A model generated the notes under the pieces. It was given only the letters and a program-made list of their open reading frames with translations. It made no database searches and was not told where the DNA came from. Below are positions 47,845 through 55,508 of a stretch of 64,000 nucleotides of DNA, in pieces. The position numbers and the translations under genes were made by a program. Source of the DNA: Streptosporangium lutulentum (lineage in GTDB: Bacteria; Actinomycetota; Actinomycetes; Streptosporangiales; Streptosporangiaceae); assembly GCF_030811455.1 (NCBI RefSeq), contig NZ_JAUSQU010000001.1, forward strand, positions 5,766,001-5,830,000. The letters run 5' to 3'. Numbering within the stretch: the first letter of the stretch is position 1; each line of letters opens with the position of its first letter.

Positions 47845-49206
47845 TCATGCCCCTCGTCCTCCTCGCGCCTCGGCGATCGCCTCGCCGAGCATGGCGCCCA
47901 CGTCACCGAGGACGTGACGGCCGTCGGCGACCACCTGACGACCGCCCGACACCACCGAGTGCACGTCGGCGGCCGTCGCGGCGAAGATCACCGCTTCGGG
48001 CGCGTCCGCCTGGGACGCGCCCGCCGTACGGACCGAGTCCAGGCGCACCGACACCAGGTCGGCCCAGGCGCCCGCCAGGAGCATGCCCCCGTCGGGGAAG
48101 CCGAGCGAGGCGTGCCCCGCGACGGTGGCGGCCGCCAGGAGTTCGGCGGCCGACCAGTGGCCGCGCCGCTCGGTGGCCAGCCGCTCGTCCAGTTCGACCG
48201 CGCGGGCCTCCTCGAACAGGTCGATGACCGCGTGGCTGTCGGAGCCGAGCGTGATCGGCGAACCCGTGTCGAACAGCGCCCTGGCCGGACCGATGCCGTC
48301 GGCGAGGTCGCGCTCGGTCGTCGGGCACATGCACACGTGGGTGCGTCCGCCGCCGAGCACCGCGATGTCCACGTCGGACAGGTGCGTGGCGTGCACGACG
48401 GTCGAGCGGGGGCCCAGCGCGCCGTACTCGCTCAGCAGCTGGACGGGACTGGCGGCGTACCTCTCCACGCAGGCGGTGTTCTCCGCCCGCTGCTCGGACA
48501 CATGGGCGTGCAGCGGGACCGCGTGACGCTGGGAGAACTCGGCGACCGTGTGCATCTGCTCGGCGGGGACCGCGCGGACCGAGTGGATGGCAACGCCGAT
48601 CTCCACGTCCCGGGCGCTGCGGTAACACTTCGTGAGGGACTCCGTCCGGATGGCCCACCGCTCCGCGTCTCCGTCGCCGAACCGCAGCTGGACGCCGTCC
48701 AGCGGGGTGCCGACGCCGCCGGTCAGGTAGCAGGTGTCCAGCAACGTGATCCGCAGACCCGCCTCCCGCGCGGCCTGGACCAGTGCGTGGCCCATGGCGT
48801 TCGGGTCGGCGTACGGCCTGCCGCCGGGGGTGTGGTGGAGGTAGTGGAACTCCCCGACACAGGTGATCCCCGCCAGCACCATCTCCGCGAACGTGGCCCT
48901 GGCGAGCTTGAGATAGGAATCGGGATCCAGCGTCGCGGCCACCCCGTACATCTGCTCGCGCCAGGTCCAGAAGCTGCCCTTCTCCCGCTGCGTCGCCCCG
49001 CGCAGGGCGCGGTGGAAGGCGTGGGAGTGCGCGTTGGCCAGGCCGGGGACGGTCAGCCCGCGGAGCCGTACGGCTCCCTCGGGAGGAGAGGCCACGCCGG
49101 GGGTGACCTCGGCGATCCGGGAGCCCTCGACCTTGACGAGCACTCCCGCCGCGACCTCGCCCGGCGGCAGCCAGGCCAGCTCGCACCAGTAGGTCAGCTC
49201 CCGCAC
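47845..49206 (-). CDS. hutF: Formimidoylglutamate deiminase HutF
   Basis: 453-residue amidohydrolase that deaminates N-formimidoyl-L-glutamate to N-formyl-L-glutamate, the branch of histidine utilisation used by actinomycetes and pseudomonads. It shows HxH metal site NAHSHAFHRALRG, GEFHYLHHTPGGRPYADPN, LHAHVSEQ, HATHLSD and the metal Asp in LGSDSHAVIDLFEE. It starts at GTG, overlapping the upstream M20 hydrolase gene by 13 bp, which indicates coupling. The presence of HutF implies a formylglutamate-hydrolysing step afterwards. Confidence 0.94.
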   Translation of the reverse strand: MRELTYWCELAWLPPGEVAAGVLVKVEGSRIAEVTPGVASPPEGAVRLRGLTVPGLANAHSHAFHRALRGATQREKGSFWTWREQMYGVAATLDPDSYLKLARATFAEMVLAGITCVGEFHYLHHTPGGRPYADPNAMGHALVQAAREAGLRITLLDTCYLTGGVGTPLDGVQLRFGDGDAERWAIRTESLTKCYRSARDVEIGVAIHSVRAVPAEQMHTVAEFSQRHAVPLHAHVSEQRAENTACVERYAASPVQLLSEYGALGPRSTVVHATHLSDVDIAVLGGGRTHVCMCPTTERDLADGIGPARALFDTGSPITLGSDSHAVIDLFEEARAVELDERLATERRGHWSAAELLAAATVAGHASLGFPDGGMLLAGAWADLVSVRLDSVRTAGASQADAPEAVIFAATAADVHSVVSGGRQVVADGRHVLGDVGAMLGEAIAEARGGRGA

Positions 49207-50369
49207 AGGTCCTCCAGGGCTGCGGCGAGGGCGGTGACTCCCGCATGGCAGTCAGCCGTCTCGGCGTGTTCGTCCGGAGAGTGTGAGATGCCCGTTGGAT
49301 TGCGAACGAACACCATCGCGCTGGGCACGCCCGCGGACGCGAGGATCCCGGCGTCGTGACCGGCTCCGGTCGCCAGGACGGGGGCGCCCCCGACGGCCGT
49401 GGCGATCCGCTCCCTCAGGGCCACGTCGAAGTCGACGACCGGGGTCCACGACTCGGCGGAGACCTCGGCGCCGGAGAACTCGGTCAGCTCGGCGACCAGC
49501 GCCCTGACCGCGTCCTCCTCGCCGCCTCTGGCGTCCAGCCAGGCGCTGACCAGGCCGGGGATGGCGTTGGCGTTGTTGGGCGAGACCCGGAACCGGCCGA
49601 AGGTGGCCACCACGCCGCCCCGTTCGGCGGCCTCGCGGGCCCGCAGCACGGTCCGGGCGAGGGGCAGCATCGGATCGTCGCGGTCCTCCAGACGGGTGGT
49701 GCCCGCGTGGTTGGCCTGCCCCCGGAAGTCGAACCGCCAGCGGCCGTGCGGCCAGATGGCCGAGGCCACGCCGACGGGCGCGTCCCGGTGGACCAGGTCC
49801 TGGCCCTGCTCGACGTGGAGTTCCACGAACACGCCGACGTGCCCGAGGGTCTCGGGGTCACGGCCCAGCTCGCCGGGGTCGCGCCCGGCCCTGCGCAGCG
49901 CCTCGGCCAGCGAGTCGCCCTCGTCGTCGGTCAGGCCGCGGGCCCTGTCCGGGTCGAGCACCCCGGTGAGCAGCCGGGAGCCCATGCACGGGACACCGAA
50001 CCTGGCGCCCTCCTCGTCGGTGAAACAGGCGATCCCCAGGGGGCGGCCGGGCTCGAAGCCGCGGGCTCGGAGCAGGTCGAGGGCGGCGAAACCCGACACG
50101 ACGCCGAGGGGGCCGTCGAAGGCGCCGCCCTGCCGTACCGAGTCGAGGTGGCTGCCCGTGACCACGCCCGGCCGCTCCGACGGGTCTCCCCACCAGGCCC
50201 ACAGGTTGCCGTTGCGATCCTCACGCAGGTCGAGACCGCGCCTGGCGGCCTCCTGGCGGAACCATTCCCTGAGCTCCAGATCAACGGGCGACCACGCGTC
50301 GCGCAGGTAGCCTCGGGTCCGGCCGTCACGTCCGAGGTGCTCAATGGCACCCCACATCTCGTCGAACAC
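49194..50369 (-). CDS. M20 amidohydrolase (allantoate/N-carbamoyl-amino-acid hydrolase family) in the hut cluster
   Basis: 391-residue metal-dependent hydrolase of the HyuC/AllC group. It has GSHLDSVRQGGAFDGPLGV (first metal His/Asp), FTDEEGARFGVPCMGS (Glu base and metal), ELHVEQG, the dimerisation lid around RFDFRGQANHAGTTRL, and the C-terminal metal His in SHSPDEHAETAD. By family it could cleave allantoate or carbamoyl amino acids. Its coupling to hutF suggests it removes the formyl group from N-formyl-L-glutamate, in place of a canonical HutG. This is inference from context; similar gene pairs occur in Streptomyces. The start is GTG 50369, or an ATG twelve bases downstream with a better-spaced GGGAGGG. 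Confidence 0.85.
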   Translation of the reverse strand: MFDEMWGAIEHLGRDGRTRGYLRDAWSPVDLELREWFRQEAARRGLDLREDRNGNLWAWWGDPSERPGVVTGSHLDSVRQGGAFDGPLGVVSGFAALDLLRARGFEPGRPLGIACFTDEEGARFGVPCMGSRLLTGVLDPDRARGLTDDEGDSLAEALRRAGRDPGELGRDPETLGHVGVFVELHVEQGQDLVHRDAPVGVASAIWPHGRWRFDFRGQANHAGTTRLEDRDDPMLPLARTVLRAREAAERGGVVATFGRFRVSPNNANAIPGLVSAWLDARGGEEDAVRALVAELTEFSGAEVSAESWTPVVDFDVALRERIATAVGGAPVLATGAGHDAGILASAGVPSAMVFVRNPTGISHSPDEHAETADCHAGVTALAAALEDLCGS

Positions 50370-50513
50370 CCTCCCATTATGTGAATGGGACCATTCATTG
50401 GCGAACTGCGCTCACGACGAAATCCCCGGAACGGCAGGACCTCGGGCAACGTGCCCCGGTCTCTCACCCGGTCGGGGACGGCCGGGCGGGCGGCTCCCGG
50501 CCGCCCCGGCCTC

Positions 50514-51200
50514 TCAGCTCGGCGGCCCGTCCGACGGACGGACGGTGATCTCTGTGACGTGGGCGTCCGGAGAAGCCGTCAGGGCCGCAAGCGCCGCCCG
50601 GGCCACCGAGTCGGGGTCCAGGTATTTCTCCGGCTCGTAGGCCCCGCCCTCCTGCGCCCGGACCTCGCGCTGCATGTCGGTGGCGGTCCGTCCCGGGTAG
50701 ACGGTCGTCACCCGGAGGGCGGGCTCCTCCGCCCGGAGCGCGTCGGCGAGGGCGCGCAGCGCGAACTTGCTGGCCGAGTACGAGGCCCAGCCGGGGTTGG
50801 ACCGCTGTCCCGACCCCGAGTTGATCAGCACGACCTGGCCGCGCGCAGCGCGCAGCGCGGGCAGCAGCAGCCGGGTCAGCTCGGCCACCGCGACCACGTT
50901 GATCTCCATCGTGCGCCGCCAGACCTCGGCCGGGGTCTCCTCGATGCGCCCCAGGGCCATCACGCCCGCGCTGTGCACCAGCACGTCGAGCCGGTCGATC
51001 CCGGCGACGTCGGCCTCGGTGACGGAGGTGAGCTCGACCGGCCAGGGCCGTGCGCCGGGCAGGCCGTCGCACACCTTGGCCAGGGCGTCGGCGTCCCGGC
51101 CGCCGAGCAGCAGGTCGTATGTGGGGGCCAGGGCGTGCGCGATCGCGGCCCCGACCCCTCGTGAGGCTCCGGTGACCAGCGCGGTCGGTCGTTCAGACAT
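50514..51200 (-). CDS. Short-chain dehydrogenase/reductase
   Basis: 228-residue Rossmann-fold oxidoreductase with VTGASRGVGAAIA (cofactor), LVHSAGVM, the catalytic Ser in VLINSGSGQ and YSASK. The downstream YPGRTATDMQ is typical of classical SDRs. The ATG at 51200 (MSERPTALVTGAS) has GGTGG 5-9 bases upstream; a GTG at 51209 is possible. The substrate is unknown. It follows the small hypothetical gene by 10 bp on the same strand, so it is probably under the same PadR-site promoter. Confidence 0.88.
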   Translation of the reverse strand: MSERPTALVTGASRGVGAAIAHALAPTYDLLLGGRDADALAKVCDGLPGARPWPVELTSVTEADVAGIDRLDVLVHSAGVMALGRIEETPAEVWRRTMEINVVAVAELTRLLLPALRAARGQVVLINSGSGQRSNPGWASYSASKFALRALADALRAEEPALRVTTVYPGRTATDMQREVRAQEGGAYEPEKYLDPDSVARAALAALTASPDAHVTEITVRPSDGPPS

Positions 51201-51210
51201 GCGGGCCACC

Positions 51211-51549
51211 CTACTCGTGGCGGAATGTCCCAGGCTCCGGGCGCTCCAGGGTGAGAGCGTAAACGTTGTGCGGGTAACGGTGGTCGTCCGGCCGGATCCT
51301 GACCTCCTCGGCCGCCGCCTCCAGGATCACGCACCGGTACCACTCGCCGTCCTCCAGGAACTCCCAGCGGCGCATCAGCACCTCCAGGCCGGTCCGGTGG
51401 ACCTCCTCGGACGCCTCCTCCTCCGAGCGCGGCTCCCCCAGCGGATAGCCGAACACCGTCAGGGGCTCCCATGCCTCGCCGGCCGGCCGGATGAAGCCCA
51501 GCAGGGCACCGTCGTCGTCACGCCTGATCTCTCGCATGGTTGACACCAT
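51211..51549 (-). CDS. Conserved-looking hypothetical protein, 112 aa
   Basis: Small acidic soluble protein (MVSTMREIRRDDDGALLGF... to ...PGTFRHE) with WEFLEDGEWYRCVILEAAAEEVRIRPDD near the C-terminus (quoted in pieces: WEFLEDGEWYRCVILEA). I do not recognise the family. The ATG at 51547-51549 is preferred because it sits at the outer edge of the palindromic operator, exactly mirroring the start of the divergent padR gene. There is no Shine-Dalgarno, so the mRNA may be leaderless. An internal ATG at 51537 is the alternative. It is probably repressed by PadR together with the downstream SDR gene. Confidence 0.7.
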   Translation of the reverse strand: MVSTMREIRRDDDGALLGFIRPAGEAWEPLTVFGYPLGEPRSEEEASEEVHRTGLEVLMRRWEFLEDGEWYRCVILEAAAEEVRIRPDDHRYPHNVYALTLERPEPGTFRHE

Positions 51550-51578
51550 ATACAAACTTTAATACAAATTTGTATATG
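51547..51578. promoter_or_regulatory. PadR-type palindromic operator spanning both divergent start codons
   Basis: CATATACAAA (51547-51556) and TTTGTATATG (51569-51578) are a perfect 10-bp inverted repeat. Inside it is a 14-bp palindrome ATACAAATTTGTAT (51562-51575), plus a TACAAA half-site. The outermost triplets are the start codons of the two divergent genes. The AT-richness stands out sharply in this genome. Confidence 0.8.
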
Positions 51579-52106
51579 TCCTCCACTCGTGTCCTCCTCC
51601 TCGGCGTCCTTTTCGACGGCCCCCTGCACGGCTACGAGATACGGCGCCGCCTCGAACTCATGGGCACCCAGCACTGGGCCAACGTGGCCTACGGCTCGAT
51701 CTACCACGGGCTGGGCAAGATGGCCGACGAGGGCCTGCTGGAGCGGGTGGAGGAGGGCAAGGGCGGCAAGACCGTCTATGCGATCACCGATATCGGCCGG
51801 GCCGAGTTCAGGCGGCAGCTGATGAGCAACTGGTGGGAGATCAAGCCCATCGTGGACCCGTTCCAGGTGGCTCTCACCTTCATGGACCGGCTGGAGCCCT
51901 CCGAGCTGAAGTCCGCGATGGAGGCCAGGGCCGCCCAGCTCCGGTTCGCCGTCGAGATGACCCAACGCGCCATAGGCGCCAAGGCGGGCTTCGGCGCCCC
52001 CCGGCACATCGACGAATGCCTGCGACTCAACATCCTTCAGCTCCAGGCCCAGCTGACCTGGGTCGACGAGGCCACGGAGAAGGTCAGGAACGGCACTCTC
52101 CCCTGA
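51576..52106 (+). CDS. PadR family transcriptional regulator
   Basis: 176-residue winged-helix repressor. The N-terminal part STRVLLLGVLFDGPLHGYEIRRRLEL and SIYHGLGKMADEGLLERV with the wing KGGKTVYAITDIGRAEFRR are classical PadR. The C-terminal half is a Vir-like helical dimerisation domain. ATG 51576 coincides with the edge of the operator, without a ribosome site, so the message is probably leaderless and autoregulated. PadR genes of this type often precede DrrAB-like exporters; here only a permease fragment follows. Confidence 0.93.
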   Translation: MSSTRVLLLGVLFDGPLHGYEIRRRLELMGTQHWANVAYGSIYHGLGKMADEGLLERVEEGKGGKTVYAITDIGRAEFRRQLMSNWWEIKPIVDPFQVALTFMDRLEPSELKSAMEARAAQLRFAVEMTQRAIGAKAGFGAPRHIDECLRLNILQLQAQLTWVDEATEKVRNGTLP

Positions 52107-52117
52107 AGAACCGGTTG

Positions 52118-52142
52118 GGGCCCTCCGGGGAGGAGGGCCCCG
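52118..52142 (+). terminator. Terminator hairpin after padR
   Basis: GGGGCCCTCC (52118-52127) pairs perfectly with GGAGGGCCCC (52133-52142) across a 5-nt loop, 11 bp after the padR stop. Confidence 0.8.
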
Positions 52143-52220
52143 CTCCTCTCCCCGGAACCCTCGCTCCCTGCGGAGCGCGCCCTCCCACCGCCACGGAACC
52201 CGTTCCTCGGGCCTCTTCAC

Positions 52221-52469
52221 GGCGCCCTTTCGTTCACACTCCCGCTGATGCTGCTCGCGGGCATGATGCTGCCGATCTCGCTCGGACGCGAGTGGATGCA
52301 GACGGTGGCCGGGTTCAACCCGCTCTACCACTCGGTCGAGGCCGGCCGGGCGCTGTTCGCCGATGACTTCTCCGACGGCTCGATCCCGCTGGCCTTCGGC
52401 CTCTTCCTGGTGCTGGCCGTGTTCTCCCTCGGCTGGGCGGTCCGCTCGATAAAGCGCATCGCGGGCTGA
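52221..52469 (+). pseudogene. C-terminal remnant of an ABC-2 type permease (DrrB-like)
   Basis: The frame reads GALSFTLPLMLLAGMMLPIS, then REWMQTVAGFNPLYHSVEAGRALF and a final helix LAFGLFLVLAVFSLGWAV, ending KRIAG. This is the last third of ABC-2 exporter permeases, with two membrane helices. There is no N-terminal part, no ATPase gene and no ribosome site at the first Met (52248). A complete PadR-DrrA-DrrB module has probably lost its middle. The remaining frame is intact, so the deletion may be fairly recent. Confidence 0.75.
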
Positions 52470-52491
52470 ACGATCCGCCGGGGCGGAGGGA

Positions 52492-53316
52492 TCAGTCGAG
52501 CTGACCGGTGAAGACGCCGGCCTGGTCGGTCATCCGTTCGTACTCCTCCAGCCTGGCCCTCGTCCGCAACGGCGCCGCGTCCGCCATGGCCTCCACCAGC
52601 ACCATGGCCAGGGCGAGCGGCGCCGCGTGCGAGTCGAAGACCAGCCGCTCGCCGACCGGAGCGTCCAGGATCACGTCGGCCTCGAAGGGCACGTCACACC
52701 GGTCGGTGATCACCGCGGTCCGCAGTCCCATCTCGTGGGCGCTCTTGAGCGCCTGTACGGCCTCGGCCGGGTAGCGGGGAAGGATCACCGCGATCAGCCA
52801 GCCCGCGCCCGCCCTGCGCGCGGCGTGCAGGCCGTCGGCGAGCTCGGAGCCGCCGTGGGTCAGCAGGCGGACGTCGGGATGGATCCGGCGGGCGAAGTAG
52901 GCGAACGTGGTGGCCAGCCCGCTCGACACCCGCAGCCCCAGCACCGGCAGGGGCTCGCATCCGGCCAGTGTGGTGCCCAGTTCCACGATGGCCGAGGGGT
53001 CGGCCAGTCCCTGCCGCACGCTTCGCAGATTCTCGATCTCCACGTCGATCGCGGTCTGCAGGTCGTTGGCCCGCGACGAGCTCCGCCCGCCCACGACGAG
53101 CGGCCGGAGCGCCTGCCTGAGCTCGGGGTATCCCGCGAAGCCGAGCACCATGGCGAACCTGGTCACCGACGGCTGGCTCACCCCGGCCCGCTCGGCCAGC
53201 TCGACACTGGACAGGAAGATGGCCTCGGCCAGGTGGTCGCCGAGGTAACGCGCGATCCGCCGCTGCACGGGCGACAGCCTCCGACCCTCCAGAAGCTGAT
53301 CGAGTCCGTCCCCCAC
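52492..53316 (-). CDS. RpiR/MurR family regulator, probable hut regulator
   Basis: 274 residues: N-terminal HTH_6 domain (LSPVQRRIARYLGDHLAEAIFLSSVELAERAGVSQPSVTRFAMVLGFAGYPELR, quoted in pieces such as ERAGVSQPSVTRFAMVLGF) and a C-terminal SIS sensor domain (about 110-240; LPVLGLRVSSGLATTFAYFA, GWLIAVILPRYPAEAVQAL). SIS-domain regulators of this family bind phosphosugars or other small acids. Lying next to hutU, on the same strand and 90 bp downstream of it, it is a good candidate for the local histidine-utilisation regulator. GTG 53316 follows GGAGG; the frame continues further upstream but without support. Confidence 0.88.
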   Translation of the reverse strand: MGDGLDQLLEGRRLSPVQRRIARYLGDHLAEAIFLSSVELAERAGVSQPSVTRFAMVLGFAGYPELRQALRPLVVGGRSSSRANDLQTAIDVEIENLRSVRQGLADPSAIVELGTTLAGCEPLPVLGLRVSSGLATTFAYFARRIHPDVRLLTHGGSELADGLHAARRAGAGWLIAVILPRYPAEAVQALKSAHEMGLRTAVITDRCDVPFEADVILDAPVGERLVFDSHAAPLALAMVLVEAMADAAPLRTRARLEEYERMTDQAGVFTGQLD

Positions 53317-53406
53317 GCCCCCTCCAACCGCTCGACACCCCACGAGCATTCCCTCCGGCCCGCCCCCTGTTGTTCATACACCGGGATCGGGCCGGAGGCG
53401 CTGTCT

Positions 53407-55092
53407 TCAGGATTCGCGCATCGGAATGCGGACGTCGCGCTCCTCCGCGACCGTGACGGCATCGTCGTAGCCGGCGTCGACGTGACGGATCACGCCCATG
53501 CCGGGGTCGTTGGTGAGGACCCGGTTGAGCTTCTCGGCGCTGAGCTTGGTGCCGTCGGCGACGGTGACCTGGCCGGCGTGGATGGAACGGCCGATGCCGA
53601 CGCCGCCGCCGTGGTGGATGGAGACCCAGGCGGCGCCGGAGGCCACGTTGAGCATGGCGTTGAGCAGCGGCCAGTCGGCGATCGCGTCGGAGCCGTCGGC
53701 CATGCCCTCGGTCTCCCGGTACGGGCTCGCGACGCTGCCGCAGTCGAGGTGGTCACGGCCGATCACCAGCGGGGCCTCGATCTCGCCGGAGGCCACCATG
53801 TCGTTGAAACGCTCCCCCGCCAGGTGGCGCTCGCCGTACCCGAGCCAGCAGATCCGCGCGGGCAGTCCCTGGAAGTGGACCTTCTCCTGGGCCATCCGGA
53901 TCCACCTGGACAACGGCTCGTTGTCCGGGAACAGCTCCAGGATCGCCCGGTCGGTCTTGGCGATGTCCTGGGCGGATCCGGACAGCGCCGCCCAGCGGAA
54001 CGGGCCCTTGCCCTCGCAGAACAGCGGCCGGATGTAGGCGGGCACGAAGCCGGGGAAGTCAAAGGCCCGGCCGTAGCCCGCGAGCTGCGCCTCGCCCCGG
54101 ATCGAGTTGCCGTAGTCGAAGACCTCGGCGCCCGCGTCCTGGAAGCCGACCATGGCCTCGACGTGCCTGGCCATGGACTCGCGCGCCCTCCGGGTGAAGG
54201 CGGCCGGGTCCTTCTCCCGCTCGGCGGCCATGTCCGCGAAGGCCATGCCGGCCGGCAGGTACATGAGCGGGTCGTGCGCCGACGTCTGGTCGGTGACGAT
54301 GTCGATCTCGGCGCCCCTGCGGAGCAGTTCGGGCACGACCTCGGCCGCGTTGCCCTCGACGCCAATGCTCAGCGGCCTGCCCTGGTCACGGGCCTCGTAG
54401 GCGAGACGCAGCGCCTCGTCGATGTCCTCGGCCTTCACGTCCAGGTAGCGGTGCTCGATCCGCCGGTCGATCGACCTCGGGTCGCAGTCGACGCAGATGA
54501 CCACGCCGCCGTTCATGGTCACGGCCAGCGGCTGGGCGCCGCCCATGCCGCCGAGCCCGGCGGTCAGCGTGATCGTCCCGGAGAGGTCCGCCGTCGAACC
54601 GGCGGCGTGCAGCGGCTTCCTGGCGGCGAGCTTGGCCGCGACGGCCGCGAAGGTCTCGTAGGTTCCCTGCAGGATGCCCTGGGTGCCGATGTAGATCCAG
54701 GACCCGGCCGTCATCTGCCCGTACATGGTCAGGCCCGCGGCCTCCAGGCGGCGGAACTCCTCCCAGTTCGCCCAGTCGGGCACCAGGTTGGAGTTGGCGA
54801 TGAGCACCCGCGGCGCCCATTCGTGCGTGCGGAACACCCCGACGGGGCGGCCGGACTGCACCAGGAGCGTCTCGTCGCCCTCCAGCGTGGTCAGCGTGCG
54901 GGTGATCGCGTCGAAGGAACGCCAGTCGCGCGCGGCCTTGCCCGAACCGCCGTAGACGACGAGTTCCTCCGGATGCTCGGCGACCTCGGGATCCAGATTG
55001 TTCTGGATCATGCGAAGCGCGGCCTCCTGCGGCCACCCCTTGGCGGTGAGCGTGGTGCCGCGCGGTGCGCGCACGATCCGGCTGCCGGTCAT
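53407..55092 (-). CDS. hutU: Urocanate hydratase HutU
   Basis: 561-residue NAD-dependent urocanase, second step of histidine degradation. It has the long conserved blocks of the family, including GKAARDWRSFDAI, MYGQMTAGSWIYIGTQGILQ, GGMGGAQPLAVTMNGGV, the NAD-region FDYGNSIRGEAQLAGY, FRWAALSGS, and the C-terminal IHHGGGVGIGRSIHAGQVTVADG (in pieces). The length is typical. GGGGAGG lies 8 bases before the ATG. hutH is not in this window. hutU is separated from hutI/hutF by about 3 kb of unrelated genes. Confidence 0.97.
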   Translation of the reverse strand: MTGSRIVRAPRGTTLTAKGWPQEAALRMIQNNLDPEVAEHPEELVVYGGSGKAARDWRSFDAITRTLTTLEGDETLLVQSGRPVGVFRTHEWAPRVLIANSNLVPDWANWEEFRRLEAAGLTMYGQMTAGSWIYIGTQGILQGTYETFAAVAAKLAARKPLHAAGSTADLSGTITLTAGLGGMGGAQPLAVTMNGGVVICVDCDPRSIDRRIEHRYLDVKAEDIDEALRLAYEARDQGRPLSIGVEGNAAEVVPELLRRGAEIDIVTDQTSAHDPLMYLPAGMAFADMAAEREKDPAAFTRRARESMARHVEAMVGFQDAGAEVFDYGNSIRGEAQLAGYGRAFDFPGFVPAYIRPLFCEGKGPFRWAALSGSAQDIAKTDRAILELFPDNEPLSRWIRMAQEKVHFQGLPARICWLGYGERHLAGERFNDMVASGEIEAPLVIGRDHLDCGSVASPYRETEGMADGSDAIADWPLLNAMLNVASGAAWVSIHHGGGVGIGRSIHAGQVTVADGTKLSAEKLNRVLTNDPGMGVIRHVDAGYDDAVTVAEERDVRIPMRES

Positions 55093-55114
55093 GGCCGAGC
55101 CTCCCCATCAGACC

Positions 55115-55130
55115 TGAATGAACGCATTCA
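55115..55130. promoter_or_regulatory. Inverted repeat TGAATG-N4-CATTCA upstream of hutU
   Basis: The inverted repeat is centred about 30 bp upstream of the hutU ATG in an AT-richer patch. It is a possible RpiR operator by position. No other feature apart from a terminator was found in 55093-55508. Confidence 0.4.
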
Positions 55131-55204
55131 TATTTGTCACTCAAAGGCCACAGGTCAACCCGGAGAACGCGGATCACCCCAAACCCGCAGGTCGTCTCGG
55201 AGGA

Positions 55205-55242
55205 GGGGGCACTTCCAGGCGACACACCCTGGAAGTACCCCC
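55205..55242 (-). terminator. Terminator hairpin downstream of the ABC exporter
   Basis: A 15-bp stem with one mismatch (55205-55219 with 55228-55242; ACTTCCAGG/CCTGGAAGT plus G5/C5) closes an 8-nt loop. It lies between the exporter gene and the hutU promoter. Confidence 0.7.
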
Positions 55243-55508
55243 GACCTCTGGTCGCCGTCACGATCATCGCCCAGTACTCATCCCGCACGGACGAGTCCGG
55301 GGGTCGAGTTCGGCAAGCGCCCGATGGACGCCCTTACGCGAAGGAGAGGCTCCGCACAGGCGGAGATGCCCGGTTTTCACGGCGGCGAATCAGCTGATGT
55401 ACCCGATGTCCGAACGATCTCCCTACTCACCCCGCACATTTACATGATTCATGCCGAACGCGGGAAGCGGGCTGGTCCGGCGATAGTCATGACCTGGGGA
55501 AACCGCTC

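Noticed and set aside
51540..51575. Earlier start for PadR inside the operator
   Set aside because: The extra residues (MTPYTNFNTNLY) come from the palindrome itself; ATG 51576 gives the family-typical N-terminus.
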